Assembly: GCA_023252395.1 (NCBI GenBank)
Contig: JAJPDY010000053.1
Location: 1 to 7,610, forward strand
Reading direction: 5' to 3'
Length of the DNA stretch: 7,610 bases
DNA from: Nitrososphaera sp.
Lineage (GTDB): Archaea > Thermoproteota > Nitrososphaeria > Nitrososphaerales > Nitrososphaeraceae
Part shown: piece by piece, positions 1 to 6,424 of the stretch
Layout of the letters: the number at the start of each line of letters is the position of its first letter
Position numbering within the stretch: position 1 is the first letter of the stretch
Position numbers and translations under genes: made by a program
Notes under the pieces: model-generated
Told to the model about the DNA's origin: nothing
Seen by the model: the letters and a program-made list of their open reading frames with translations, nothing else
The model's database searches: none

Positions 1-1370
1 CTAGTCGCTCTTACGTACATCTCTGGGTGCTCGGTGTGGACCGGAAAGAGCATGCCGGCGTCAATGTCCTTTACTATGCTGAACAGATCCGGACCTTTTG
101 CATGGCCAGAGCAGTGTATCTGGTGCCTTTCCATGCTAAACTTGTCAAGCCAGTTGTCAACTCGCTCTTGGTTCAACACCATTTCTTCGTTATATGGCTC
201 ACTTGCAGAGTGGATGTAGAGCGAGCCGGCAGGCGGCCTGATGTCGATAAGCGAAGCAAAGCTAAAGTATCCTAGAGCGCACAGGTAGCGGCTCGGGTTC
301 TCGCTTATCTCTGCAGCAGTCTTTGCATTTGGCAGGCTGGCAAACTTGGCGTCTTCGCCGTAATAGTCGCCGTCCGCGTAGGTGCCTGACACCTGCTTTG
401 GCTTGTAAATGACGACGTCCTTGTCGTCATAGTTTGGTATGCCAAGGCTCGGGTCCTGCGACATGTATTTCAGGTAATAACAGTCCTTTAGCTTTACCAC
501 CATCTTGCGGCCGTTCTCCTTTGCAGCCCTGTAAAAGGTCCTGACCCTGTCCATGTCCTTAAAGTTGAAATCCGCAAACACCGGGGCGTTTGGGTGCTTT
601 GCGACAAGGGCGTTTGCCTCCCTGAACACTCTGGGCTCGCTCTCTTCCATAGGGATGTCGGTTATCCTCGTGCCTTCGCATATGAGGGCCACCGGTTTTG
701 CCGCCTTTGCCTCTGCCACGAATTCCCGGGTCATCTCTGGCCTTGCGCCGTGAAGCCTGACGTCGCCAGTGTACGCGATTGGCCCGGCACTCGTGTAAAT
801 GATAAACCCGTACGCGCCCGGTATCGAATGGTCGACATGGATCGGGTGTATTTCAAGCGATCCTACCTTGAACTTGCGGCCAGACCTGAATTCATTTATC
901 TTGCGCTCGACTGGCTTTGCTCCCCTCTTGGACGGCCTTGGGAGAAAGTCAAGCACTTCACGCTCAAAGTCACGGGGAGCCCTCTCCTGTATCGACTTCA
1001 AGATGGTATGGCAAGTGCTTCCCATGTAAATCGGGATGTCGCGGTGGAGAAAGGAGATATAGTCAACATGGTCGGCGTGGGCGTGCGAAACAAGCACCGC
1101 GTCAACTTGCGGGGCCGCGGCCTTTCTGCCGGCCATCTCGATCAAGTCTTCCCTGTACACGCCTTCAATGTCAGGAACCAGGCCCATCTCGATAAAGTCG
1201 ACAAGCCCGTTTGCAGACCTCGGCTTTAGGTATTCTTCAAAGAACTTGGCGCGCCGGGAAAACCCCTTGCCAAAGTCCAAGAATATCTTGGTGCCATTGT
1301 CGTCCAAGAGGATCTTGTTGCCGCCAACCTCGTTTACGCCGCCATAGAACACAATCTTGCAGCCAGGCAA
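1..1370 (-). CDS. rnj: RNase J-family beta-CASP metallo-beta-lactamase ribonuclease (3' end beyond window)
   Basis: This is probably an RNA-decay nuclease: a zinc-dependent 5'-3' exonuclease, possibly also an endonuclease, of the metallo-beta-lactamase/beta-CASP fold acting in the cytoplasm. Visible from the TTG at 1370 are 456 residues. They include the zinc motif HAHADH at 96-101, an RNase J-like DHSIPGA stretch with His181, TGDVR with Asp203, and the three beta-CASP marks Glu232 (CEGT), His423 (SGHAKG) and His445 (PVHTEHP). No KH domains precede the fold, which argues against the aCPSF1 group. The TTG start is chosen because an in-frame TAG lies two codons upstream, because the family N-terminus (KIVFYGGVNEVGG) begins there, and because a TATA-like box sits at the right distance. 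GTG at 1352 is the alternative. The gene is divergent from the zinc-ribbon gene. The reading frame is still open at base 1, although the C-terminal beta-CASP motif has passed, so little is missing. The family call is firm; the substrate is inferred. Confidence 0.9.
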   Translation of the reverse strand, partial: MPGCKIVFYGGVNEVGGNKILLDDNGTKIFLDFGKGFSRRAKFFEEYLKPRSANGLVDFIEMGLVPDIEGVYREDLIEMAGRKAAAPQVDAVLVSHAHADHVDYISFLHRDIPIYMGSTCHTILKSIQERAPRDFEREVLDFLPRPSKRGAKPVERKINEFRSGRKFKVGSLEIHPIHVDHSIPGAYGFIIYTSAGPIAYTGDVRLHGARPEMTREFVAEAKAAKPVALICEGTRITDIPMEESEPRVFREANALVAKHPNAPVFADFNFKDMDRVRTFYRAAKENGRKMVVKLKDCYYLKYMSQDPSLGIPNYDDKDVVIYKPKQVSGTYADGDYYGEDAKFASLPNAKTAAEISENPSRYLCALGYFSFASLIDIRPPAGSLYIHSASEPYNEEMVLNQERVDNWLDKFSMERHQIHCSGHAKGPDLFSIVKDIDAGMLFPVHTEHPEMYVRAT

Positions 1371-1393
1371 ACGCTATTGGTGGATGGATGTTG

Positions 1394-1401
1394 CTTATTA
1401 G
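1394..1401 (-). promoter_or_regulatory. TATA-like box of the RNase J gene
   Basis: On the minus strand the octamer reads CTAATAAG. Its centre is 27.5 bases upstream of the TTG start at 1370, the spacing expected if transcription begins on the start codon itself. It lies in the 114-base gap between the divergent RNase J and zinc-ribbon genes, which holds nothing else recognisable. The octamer is a weaker match to the archaeal consensus than the boxes before the cupin and queC genes. Confidence 0.45.
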
Positions 1402-1484
1402 CATGATGACATCCAACTACACTGCAACACTGACTACCGATATGTACATGCGGCCGTTAAGTAGCATTCCTTCCCGGCTATGTC

Positions 1485-1628
1485 ATGTTCCGATGCCCCG
1501 ACTGTGGTGGCGACATGGTAGAGCGTGTCGTGATAACCCGACTTGGAGATATTGACGGGTGGAATTGCACCCTGTGCGATTCATTCTATGATAAAAGGGA
1601 AATAAAGAAAATGATCCTTTCTGCCTAG
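1485..1628 (+). CDS. 47-residue zinc-ribbon protein of unknown function
   Basis: This short gene encodes a protein with two zinc knuckles, CPDC at residues 4-7 and CTLC at 28-31, spaced like a rubredoxin-type or transcription-factor zinc ribbon. A lysine-rich tail (KREIKKM) follows. Small stand-alone zinc ribbons of this kind are common in archaea and often bind nucleic acid or a protein partner, but nothing here identifies the partner. The ATG at 1485 is the only usual start, because an in-frame TAA lies at 1458-1460. A weak TTAA-containing stretch about 25-28 bases upstream could be its promoter. The gene ends convergently with folE, and the two stop codons lie in the same CTAG. The paired Cys motifs at natural spacing, ending exactly at the neighbour's stop, make chance unlikely. 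Confidence 0.72.
   Translation: MFRCPDCGGDMVERVVITRLGDIDGWNCTLCDSFYDKREIKKMILSA
1591..1611 (-). terminator. possible T-rich terminator of the folE transcript
   Basis: Read on the minus strand, the 21 bases starting 14 bases past the folE stop are mostly T with three C-containing breaks (ATTTTCTTT... CCCTTTTAT). Archaeal RNA polymerase can terminate on such U-rich tracts without a hairpin. The same bases code for the Lys-rich C-terminus of the zinc-ribbon protein, so the composition could equally come from that protein. Confidence 0.3.
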
Positions 1629-2206
1629 AGCGACCTTATCTCTGACCTTGGGTTGTATATGAGAGCCATTACGTGCTCGCGCATTTCCTTTTGCTCCATT
1701 ATGCCCCTATGCGCTATGGTGGTGATAGAGCTGTCGTTTCTTACGCCGCGCATCTTCATGCACAGGTGCTCGCCTTCGGCGATTACAAGCGCGCCCTTTA
1801 CGCCCATCCGCACAAGCTCGTCTGCTACCTGCTTTGTCAGCCGCTCCTGTATCTGCAGCCTGCGGGAATATTTCTCGACTAGCCTTACAAGTTTCGACAC
1901 TCCAAACACCTTGCCTGATGGGATGTATGCGACATGAATCCTGCCAAAGAACGGCAGCATGTGGTGTTCGCACATGCTGTAGAACTGGATGTCTTTGGCG
2001 ATTATCGCGTCAGTTTCTTCGGAAAAGCTGACGTCAAGCTCGGCATCCATTCTGTAGCCTCCAAAAATTTCTTCGTACATGTCGGCCATCCTGCTTGGTG
2101 TGCCGACAAGCCCTTCCCTGTCGGGGTTCTCGCCAAGCTCTATCAAAAGCTCCCTGACCAGCTTGGCGACCTTCTTTTTGTTGATAATGGTCTTGTCTGT
2201 TGACAT
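1625..2206 (-). CDS. folE: GTP cyclohydrolase I (type IA, FolE)
   Basis: FolE converts GTP to 7,8-dihydroneopterin triphosphate. In this setting that is the first step toward preQ0 and archaeosine and possibly toward pterin cofactors. The protein is 193 residues, the usual core length. It has the CEHHMLPF motif with Cys79 and His82 and the HLCMKMRG motif with Cys149; these match the zinc ligands of the E. coli enzyme in order and spacing. VFGVSKLVRLVEKYSRRLQIQERLT (given as positions 100-124) is the conserved centre. The ATG at 2206 begins 10 bases after the queE stop with no clear Shine-Dalgarno sequence, so folE is probably read from the queC-queE transcript. Many archaea use the unrelated FolE2/MptA enzyme instead, so this bacterial-type version may be an old transfer; that is inference. 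The stop shares CTAG with the convergent zinc-ribbon gene. Confidence 0.96.
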   Translation of the reverse strand: MSTDKTIINKKKVAKLVRELLIELGENPDREGLVGTPSRMADMYEEIFGGYRMDAELDVSFSEETDAIIAKDIQFYSMCEHHMLPFFGRIHVAYIPSGKVFGVSKLVRLVEKYSRRLQIQERLTKQVADELVRMGVKGALVIAEGEHLCMKMRGVRNDSSITTIAHRGIMEQKEMREHVMALIYNPRSEIRSL

Positions 2207-2216
2207 GTTTTGATTT

Positions 2217-2951
2217 TTACCTAACTCCTATCGCCTTGTGCAACTGGGGCACAACGCGCACTTGATCGTAGAGAGGATAAACGGCGTCATAAAAGCCAAA
2301 AAGAACATCCAACGTTGGCTCATCAACTTTATAGCTCGGCTGTATTATAAATCCTGCTATGTCGGCTGGCTTGGCCATCCTGAACACCTCATGTACTAGC
2401 TCTTTGAATTCTTTAAGGCTTGACGAGTTTGTTACTACTACTTTGATATAGCACGTTTTGCCACTGCTGACAGCCAGCCTGAAGCATTCAAGCTCGTTTT
2501 TTAGCAGGTTGTCGTAATGCTTCTCGTCAACCACCTTTGAGTCTCTCAGCTTGAACTCTACCTTGCAGATATCGATATGTGGCAGCACCTTTGAGAACCT
2601 TGCAGAGTCGTAGCAGGCCGATTCAAGATATGTTCGAATACCTTTTTGCCTGACAAACTTTGCAAGCTCTATTACTGCCTCGTGCTGCACCAGAGGCTCG
2701 CCCCCTGTGAAATTGACCTTGTACGTGTTTGGGTGCAGGTTATCAGAAATAAGCTCCTTGACCTCGCTTATTGAATAGTCATTGCCGCTGTCCATTGGGA
2801 TTGCATAAGCCGTGTCGCACCAGTGGCAGTTTAAGGGGCAGCCTGCCATCCTGACAAACATCGTCTTGGTGCCAAAGAGCACCCCTTCGCCTTCGATGCT
2901 TGTGAATATCTCACTCAGCTTTACCCTTGCGCTTGTCGTTTTCTGTCGCAT
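2217..2951 (-). CDS. queE: 7-carboxy-7-deazaguanine synthase (radical SAM, QueE)
   Basis: QueE is a radical SAM enzyme that contracts 6-carboxytetrahydropterin to 7-carboxy-7-deazaguanine, the substrate of QueC. The 244-residue protein shows the QueE opening SEIFTSIEGEG at 13-23. The cluster motif is Cys38-x3-Cys42-x2-Cys45 (CPLNCHWCDT), and the SAM-contacting NFTGGEPL lies at 80-87. The spacing is the standard CX3CX2C form. The only plausible start is the ATG at 2951, which lies inside the end of queC. The next Met (residue 31) falls after the conserved EGEG motif, so the 41-base overlap with queC appears genuine and implies translational coupling. A GAGG about 12 bases before the ATG may help ribosome binding. 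Its direct product-substrate link to the neighbouring queC supports the call. Confidence 0.95.
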   Translation of the reverse strand: MRQKTTSARVKLSEIFTSIEGEGVLFGTKTMFVRMAGCPLNCHWCDTAYAIPMDSGNDYSISEVKELISDNLHPNTYKVNFTGGEPLVQHEAVIELAKFVRQKGIRTYLESACYDSARFSKVLPHIDICKVEFKLRDSKVVDEKHYDNLLKNELECFRLAVSSGKTCYIKVVVTNSSSLKEFKELVHEVFRMAKPADIAGFIIQPSYKVDEPTLDVLFGFYDAVYPLYDQVRVVPQLHKAIGVR

Positions 2952-3642
2952 AACGTGTCTTATCCTCTATCCGTGCAGTGGTGAATGCTTTTTTCCTACT
3001 TATACACGATTCGCATCTGCCGCAGTGGATGTAGCCCCTGCCTGCCCTGACACCATCAGAGTAACAACTCCAAGTCTGAAATATCCTGTCGCCCAGCATC
3101 TTGAAGCCTGTCTTGAGCAGGGAAGGCTTGTCTATTCCCATGACGGCAGGCGACATTATCGTCACTTCTTGCCTCTGGCCGGCAGCTATTCCGTCTGACT
3201 CGGCAATGTTGAGCGCTTCATTTATCGCCCTGACAAATGCCGGCCGGCAATCCGGGTAGTGCGGGATGTCGCCGGTGTGCGCGCCATACGCCACCACCTT
3301 GGCGTTAATGCTCATCGCCCATGCAGTAGCTATCGTGATAAATATCGCGTTCCTCACAGGCACCACCAAATTCTGCTCAAACCCTCCTGACAGCTTTTGC
3401 CTGTTGTCTGTCAGGGCGTTACTCGTGCCATAGAGCGACTTCATGAAGCTAATGTCAATCACCTTGTGATCCTTTGCCTTGAGCACCTTGGCAAAATGCC
3501 GCGCGCGCTCTATTTCCCTGCTTGCGCGCTGGCCGTAGGCAAAAGTTAGCATGTAAATGTCATAGTCGCCTGCAAGCGAAGCGGCATAGCAGACAGAGTC
3601 CAGCCCGCCGCTCACGATGCAAACTGCCGCAGGTTTAGGCAA
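2911..3642 (-). CDS. queC: 7-cyano-7-deazaguanine (preQ0) synthase QueC
   Basis: QueC uses ATP and ammonia to turn 7-carboxy-7-deazaguanine into the nitrile preQ0, the base placed in archaeal tRNA at position 15. From the TTG at 3642 the protein is 243 residues. It carries the PP-loop SGGLDS at 11-16, the conserved VVPVRN at 93-98, and a zinc site formed by Cys193 plus Cys207, Cys210 and Cys213 (HCGRCESC). A second in-frame TTG at 3651 would add three residues (246). I prefer 3642 because a TATA-like octamer is centred 27.5 bases before it, and because QueC proteins normally begin only a few residues before the PP-loop. The gene lies 26 bases after the cupin gene and overlaps queE by 41 bases. 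It could be transcribed both with the cupin gene and from its own promoter. Confidence 0.95.
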   Translation of the reverse strand: MPKPAAVCIVSGGLDSVCYAASLAGDYDIYMLTFAYGQRASREIERARHFAKVLKAKDHKVIDISFMKSLYGTSNALTDNRQKLSGGFEQNLVVPVRNAIFITIATAWAMSINAKVVAYGAHTGDIPHYPDCRPAFVRAINEALNIAESDGIAAGQRQEVTIMSPAVMGIDKPSLLKTGFKMLGDRIFQTWSCYSDGVRAGRGYIHCGRCESCISRKKAFTTARIEDKTRYATENDKRKGKAE

Positions 3643-3665
3643 TGCGATCAAGACTGAATCAGCGA

Positions 3666-3673
3666 TTATTAAA
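3666..3673 (-). promoter_or_regulatory. TATA-like box before queC
   Basis: TTTAATAA on the minus strand, identical to the octamer before the cupin gene, is centred 27.5 bases upstream of the TTG at 3642. It overlaps the last codon and the TAA stop of the cupin gene. If active, it would let queC-queE-folE be transcribed without the cupin. Part of the AT content comes from the stop codon, so coincidence is possible. Confidence 0.45.
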
Positions 3674-4151
3674 CAATGGTGTATCGCTCGATGATTTTCT
3701 TGTGTTGCGGGTACATCTTGATCAATTCATTGCGTCTGCCAAGCTCCCAGTCGCGGTAGTCAAACCCGGGCGATACCGTGCAGCCAAGCAGGCAGTATGA
3801 TTTGTCGTTGAGCGAAGCTGCAAACCAAGTGTTTGCCTTTATCGTGAATTGAGGCACCTCTCCTTTGCCTTTTCCCATTTTTATTTTTGATAATTTGCCA
3901 TCCACTATCGCGTATAGTGTAAGCGAGCAGCCAGCATAATGGTGCCAAGTTTCGTCAGATTTTATCCTGTGGAACGCAGAAAATTGGTCGCCTACCAGCA
4001 TGTAATAGATCGAAGTTGAAATCTGCCGCGGCCCGTCATGGCCTGCAATCTCTACTGTCAGGTCTGACCTGTGGGTCTCCTTAAAGTAGCCGCCTTCGGG
4101 ATGTTTTTGCAGCCGAAGCTTTTTGATCCACTGTGCAGCTTCTTTGTTCAA
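3669..4151 (-). CDS. DUF985 cupin-fold protein (COG3542, Cupin_5)
   Basis: This is a small single-domain cupin of the DUF985 family. The role is not established; related proteins have been suggested to be epimerase-like or small-molecule binding. The 160 residues show all the family marks: HPEGGYFKETHRS at 17-29, TSIYYML at 46-52, the metal-site region AFHRIKSDETWHHYAG at 59-74 (His61, Glu67, His70), and the C-terminal SPGFDYRDWELGRR at 127-140 with YPQH at 147-150. The start is a TTG at 4151, since no in-frame ATG or GTG precedes it and the family N-terminus fits there. A strong TATA-like box lies 27.5 bases upstream. It is the first gene of the leftward preQ0 cluster, but no known step of that pathway needs a cupin of this type, so a functional link is only positional. 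Confidence 0.88.
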   Translation of the reverse strand: MNKEAAQWIKKLRLQKHPEGGYFKETHRSDLTVEIAGHDGPRQISTSIYYMLVGDQFSAFHRIKSDETWHHYAGCSLTLYAIVDGKLSKIKMGKGKGEVPQFTIKANTWFAASLNDKSYCLLGCTVSPGFDYRDWELGRRNELIKMYPQHKKIIERYTIV

Positions 4152-4172
4152 CGTGCAGGTATCACGTCTACA

Positions 4173-4182
4173 TTTTATTAAA
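4173..4182. promoter_or_regulatory. AT-rich core shared by divergent cupin and ychF promoters
   Basis: On the minus strand TTTAATAA (4175-4182) is centred 27.5 bases before the cupin TTG at 4151, as expected for a leaderless transcript. On the plus strand the same bases read TTTTATTAAA. A box centred near 4177 would place the ychF transcript start near 4204, giving a leader of roughly 26 bases before the ATG at 4231. One AT-rich core therefore seems to serve both directions; it is the only good TATA-like candidate in the gap. Confidence 0.5.
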
Positions 4183-4230
4183 TCTTGAAAGACATTAATG
4201 CGGGCAGGCTCAGATCAAGCGTGGCTGCTT

Positions 4231-5433
4231 ATGATAATAGGCTTGATTGGCAAGGCCAACGTCGGCAAGTCAACGTTTTTTAACGCAGCAACAGAGCTTG
4301 CCGTTCCTGCCGCAAACTATCCCTTCACGACTATAGAGCCAAATGTTGGAGTCGCCTATGCAAGGGTAAAGTGCGTCTGCCGCGAATTTGGCGTTCAGGA
4401 TAACCCAATTCATTCAATGTGCATCGACGGCAACAGGTTCATCCCTGTAAAACTGGTCGACGTTGCCGGCCTTGTGCCGGGTGCCCATTCGGGCAAGGGG
4501 CTTGGAAACAAGTTTCTGGACGATGCAAGGCAGGCCGACGCCCTGATCCATGTCGTGGATGCTTCCGGCTCGACTGACAGCAGCGGCAGGTCTGTTCCAG
4601 CAGGTACAGGCGACCCAATGTTTGACATTGAGTTTGTAGAGGAAGAATTCGACCTCTGGCTTGCCTCGATTCTCAGCCGGGACTGGGGCAAGAACGCGCG
4701 GGAAGTGGAAAGCCAAGGCCAAAAGCTCGAGCAAATGATCGCAAAGAGGCTGTCAGGCCTTGCAATAACAGAGCCGCAGGTCGCGCACGCGATTCACGAA
4801 TCCGGCCTTGCAATGAAAAAGCCGGTGAGCTGGACCGAGGAAGACATACTTGCATTTTGCAAGATACTGCGAGCCCGGTCCAAGCCGTTTGTGGTAGTCG
4901 CAAACAAGGCGGACCTGCCAAGCGCCGAAGTAAACATTGAGAAAATGAAGGCGGCCGGCATGACGGTTGTCCCTTGCGCGTCAGAGGCTGAAGCGCTCTT
5001 GAGAAAGGCATCAAAAAAGGGCGTGCTTCATTACCTGCCGGGCGACAGCTCATTTGACGTCAAGCCAAATGTAGCGTTGAATGCGCCACAGCAAAAGGCG
5101 CTAGACATCGTCAAAACGCTGATGGAAAAGTACGGCTCGACAGGCGTACAGGATGCCATCAACATCGCCTGCTTTAAGCTGCTCCACCTAGTAACAGTCT
5201 ACCCTGTCGAGGACGAGTTAAAGCTGGCAGACAAGAAAGGCAACGTTCTGCCAGACGTCCGGCTGCTGCCAGAAGGCTCTACCGCAAAAGACTTGGCAGA
5301 AACGGTGCATGCTGATCTAGCAAAAGGGTTTCTCTATGCAGTTGATGCAAGGACAAAGCAGCGTGTCGGTGCCGACCACAAGCTGAAAAGTGGCGACGTG
5401 ATTAAAATAGTGTCTGCGACAAGCAGGGGATAG
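4231..5433 (+). CDS. ychF: archaeal Obg/YchF-family translation-associated GTPase with TGS domain
   Basis: This is a cytoplasmic P-loop GTPase of the Obg/YchF group (COG0012), linked in the family to ribosomes and translation. Counted from the ATG at 4231 it has 400 residues. The G1 loop GKANVGKST lies at 7-15, the switch II/G3 region DVAGLVPGAHSGKG at 77-90, and NKAD at 225-228. A TGS domain runs from about residue 320 to the end (VTVYPVED through GDVIKIV). Bacterial YchF has a changed G4 motif and prefers ATP. The intact NKAD here predicts GTP use, so the common label 'redox-regulated ATPase' may mislead. An upstream ATG at 4198 would add 11 residues, but family members start at MIIGLIGK and the 4198 codon lies too close to the promoter core. 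kae1 follows one base after the stop, so the two are probably co-transcribed. Confidence 0.93.
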   Translation: MIIGLIGKANVGKSTFFNAATELAVPAANYPFTTIEPNVGVAYARVKCVCREFGVQDNPIHSMCIDGNRFIPVKLVDVAGLVPGAHSGKGLGNKFLDDARQADALIHVVDASGSTDSSGRSVPAGTGDPMFDIEFVEEEFDLWLASILSRDWGKNAREVESQGQKLEQMIAKRLSGLAITEPQVAHAIHESGLAMKKPVSWTEEDILAFCKILRARSKPFVVVANKADLPSAEVNIEKMKAAGMTVVPCASEAEALLRKASKKGVLHYLPGDSSFDVKPNVALNAPQQKALDIVKTLMEKYGSTGVQDAINIACFKLLHLVTVYPVEDELKLADKKGNVLPDVRLLPEGSTAKDLAETVHADLAKGFLYAVDARTKQRVGADHKLKSGDVIKIVSATSRG

Positions 5434-5434
5434 C

Positions 5435-6424
5435 ATGCTCTGCCTTGGAGTAGAAAGCACTGCCCACACTTTTGGCTGCTCGATAGTAGACTCTAAGGGC
5501 AAGGTACTCTCTGATTCTCGTGATGTATACAAGGCGCCGGAAGGAAGCGGGATACATCCTCGCGAAGCGTCGCGGCACCACATGGAAGTGTCCTCTGACA
5601 TTCTAAAGCAGGCGCTAAAGTCTGCAGGTGTCTCAATGAAGGATGTTGACATTGTAGGGTATTCTGCCGGGCCGGGGCTCGGACCGTGCCTGCGCGTAGG
5701 CGCGGTAGTTGCAAGGACTGTCGCAGGCTTTTACAAAAAGCCGCTCGTGCCTGTAAACCATGCACTGGGGCATGTAGAGCTTGGGGCAATGCTCACGGGC
5801 GCTTCTGACCCGCTCGTGCTCCTCGTATCCGGCGGCCACACGATGACTCTTGCCTTTTCCCATGGCCGGTGGCGCGTCTTTGGAGAGACGCTTGACATCA
5901 CTGTCGGGCAGTTATTGGATCAGTTTGGCAGGTCGCTTGGCTTTGCGTCGCCATGTGGCGGCAGGATAGAACAGCTAGCGAGCCAGTCGCAGGGGCAATA
6001 CCTGCAACTGCCATACATCGTCAAAGGCAACGATGTCTCATTTTCCGGCCTGCTGACAGCAGCGGCCAAGCTTGCCTTAGAAAAAAGCCATAGTGACGTA
6101 TGCTATTCGCTGCAGGAAACGGCGTTTGCGATGCTTGCAGAAGCGGTGGAGAGGGCGCTTTCATTCACTGAAAAAAAAGAGATGATGATAGTGGGCGGAG
6201 TTGCCGCAAACAAGAGGCTAGTGCAGATGCTTGAAGCCGCCTGCGGCCGGCAAGGCGCAAAATTGTTTGCATGCCCAATTAAATTCGCTGGCGACAACGG
6301 CGCGCAGATAGCGTGGACAGCTCTTCAGGAATACGGGGCAACTAAGAATCAAGTAGACGTTGAAGAATCGTTTGTGCAGCAGTCCTGGCGGCTTGACACT
6401 GTGGACGTCAGCTGGCGCCTTTGA
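5435..6424 (+). CDS. kae1: KEOPS subunit Kae1 (tRNA t6A37 threonylcarbamoyltransferase)
   Basis: Kae1 is the catalytic subunit of KEOPS. It transfers the threonylcarbamoyl group from TC-AMP to A37 of tRNAs that read ANN codons. The 329-residue protein has the ASKHA ATPase fold: GVESTAHTFG at 5-14, HPREASRHH at 41-49, and SAGPGLGPCLRVG at 77-89. The metal-binding pair His109 and His113 sits in VNHALGHVELG, followed by LVSGGHT at 130-136, VGGVAANKRL, and FAGDNGAQIAW with the third metal ligand Asp287. No Bud32 kinase domain is fused, unlike in some methanogens; bud32 is separate about 340 bases downstream. The ATG comes one base after the ychF stop. An AT-rich TTAAAATA at 5402-5409, inside the ychF end, could be an extra promoter. 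Its 3' end overlaps the opposite-strand PH-like gene by 17 bases. Confidence 0.97.
   Translation: MLCLGVESTAHTFGCSIVDSKGKVLSDSRDVYKAPEGSGIHPREASRHHMEVSSDILKQALKSAGVSMKDVDIVGYSAGPGLGPCLRVGAVVARTVAGFYKKPLVPVNHALGHVELGAMLTGASDPLVLLVSGGHTMTLAFSHGRWRVFGETLDITVGQLLDQFGRSLGFASPCGGRIEQLASQSQGQYLQLPYIVKGNDVSFSGLLTAAAKLALEKSHSDVCYSLQETAFAMLAEAVERALSFTEKKEMMIVGGVAANKRLVQMLEAACGRQGAKLFACPIKFAGDNGAQIAWTALQEYGATKNQVDVEESFVQQSWRLDTVDVSWRL

Noticed and set aside
594..1229. A 211-codon open frame on the plus strand
   Set aside because: It lies antisense to the RNase J gene, whose motifs are all intact, and its translation shows no recognisable domain.
1211..1555. A 114-codon plus-strand frame across the RNase J start and the zinc-ribbon gene
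   Set aside because: It is rich in Arg, Cys and Pro without motif spacing, and it conflicts with two better-supported genes.
1625..3651. Possible 7-deazaguanine DNA-modification island (phage or Dpd type), because folE, queE and queC occur together
   Set aside because: No DNA-directed transglycosylase, helicase, nuclease or phage gene accompanies them, and the neighbours are archaeal housekeeping genes, so tRNA archaeosine synthesis is the simpler reading.
4198..4230. Upstream ATG start for the YchF-like GTPase
   Set aside because: The extra 11 residues are not part of the family N-terminus, and the codon is only about 21 bases from the promoter core.
5317..5863. Minus-strand open frames opposite ychF and kae1
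   Set aside because: They are shadows of highly conserved coding sequence on the plus strand and show no motifs.
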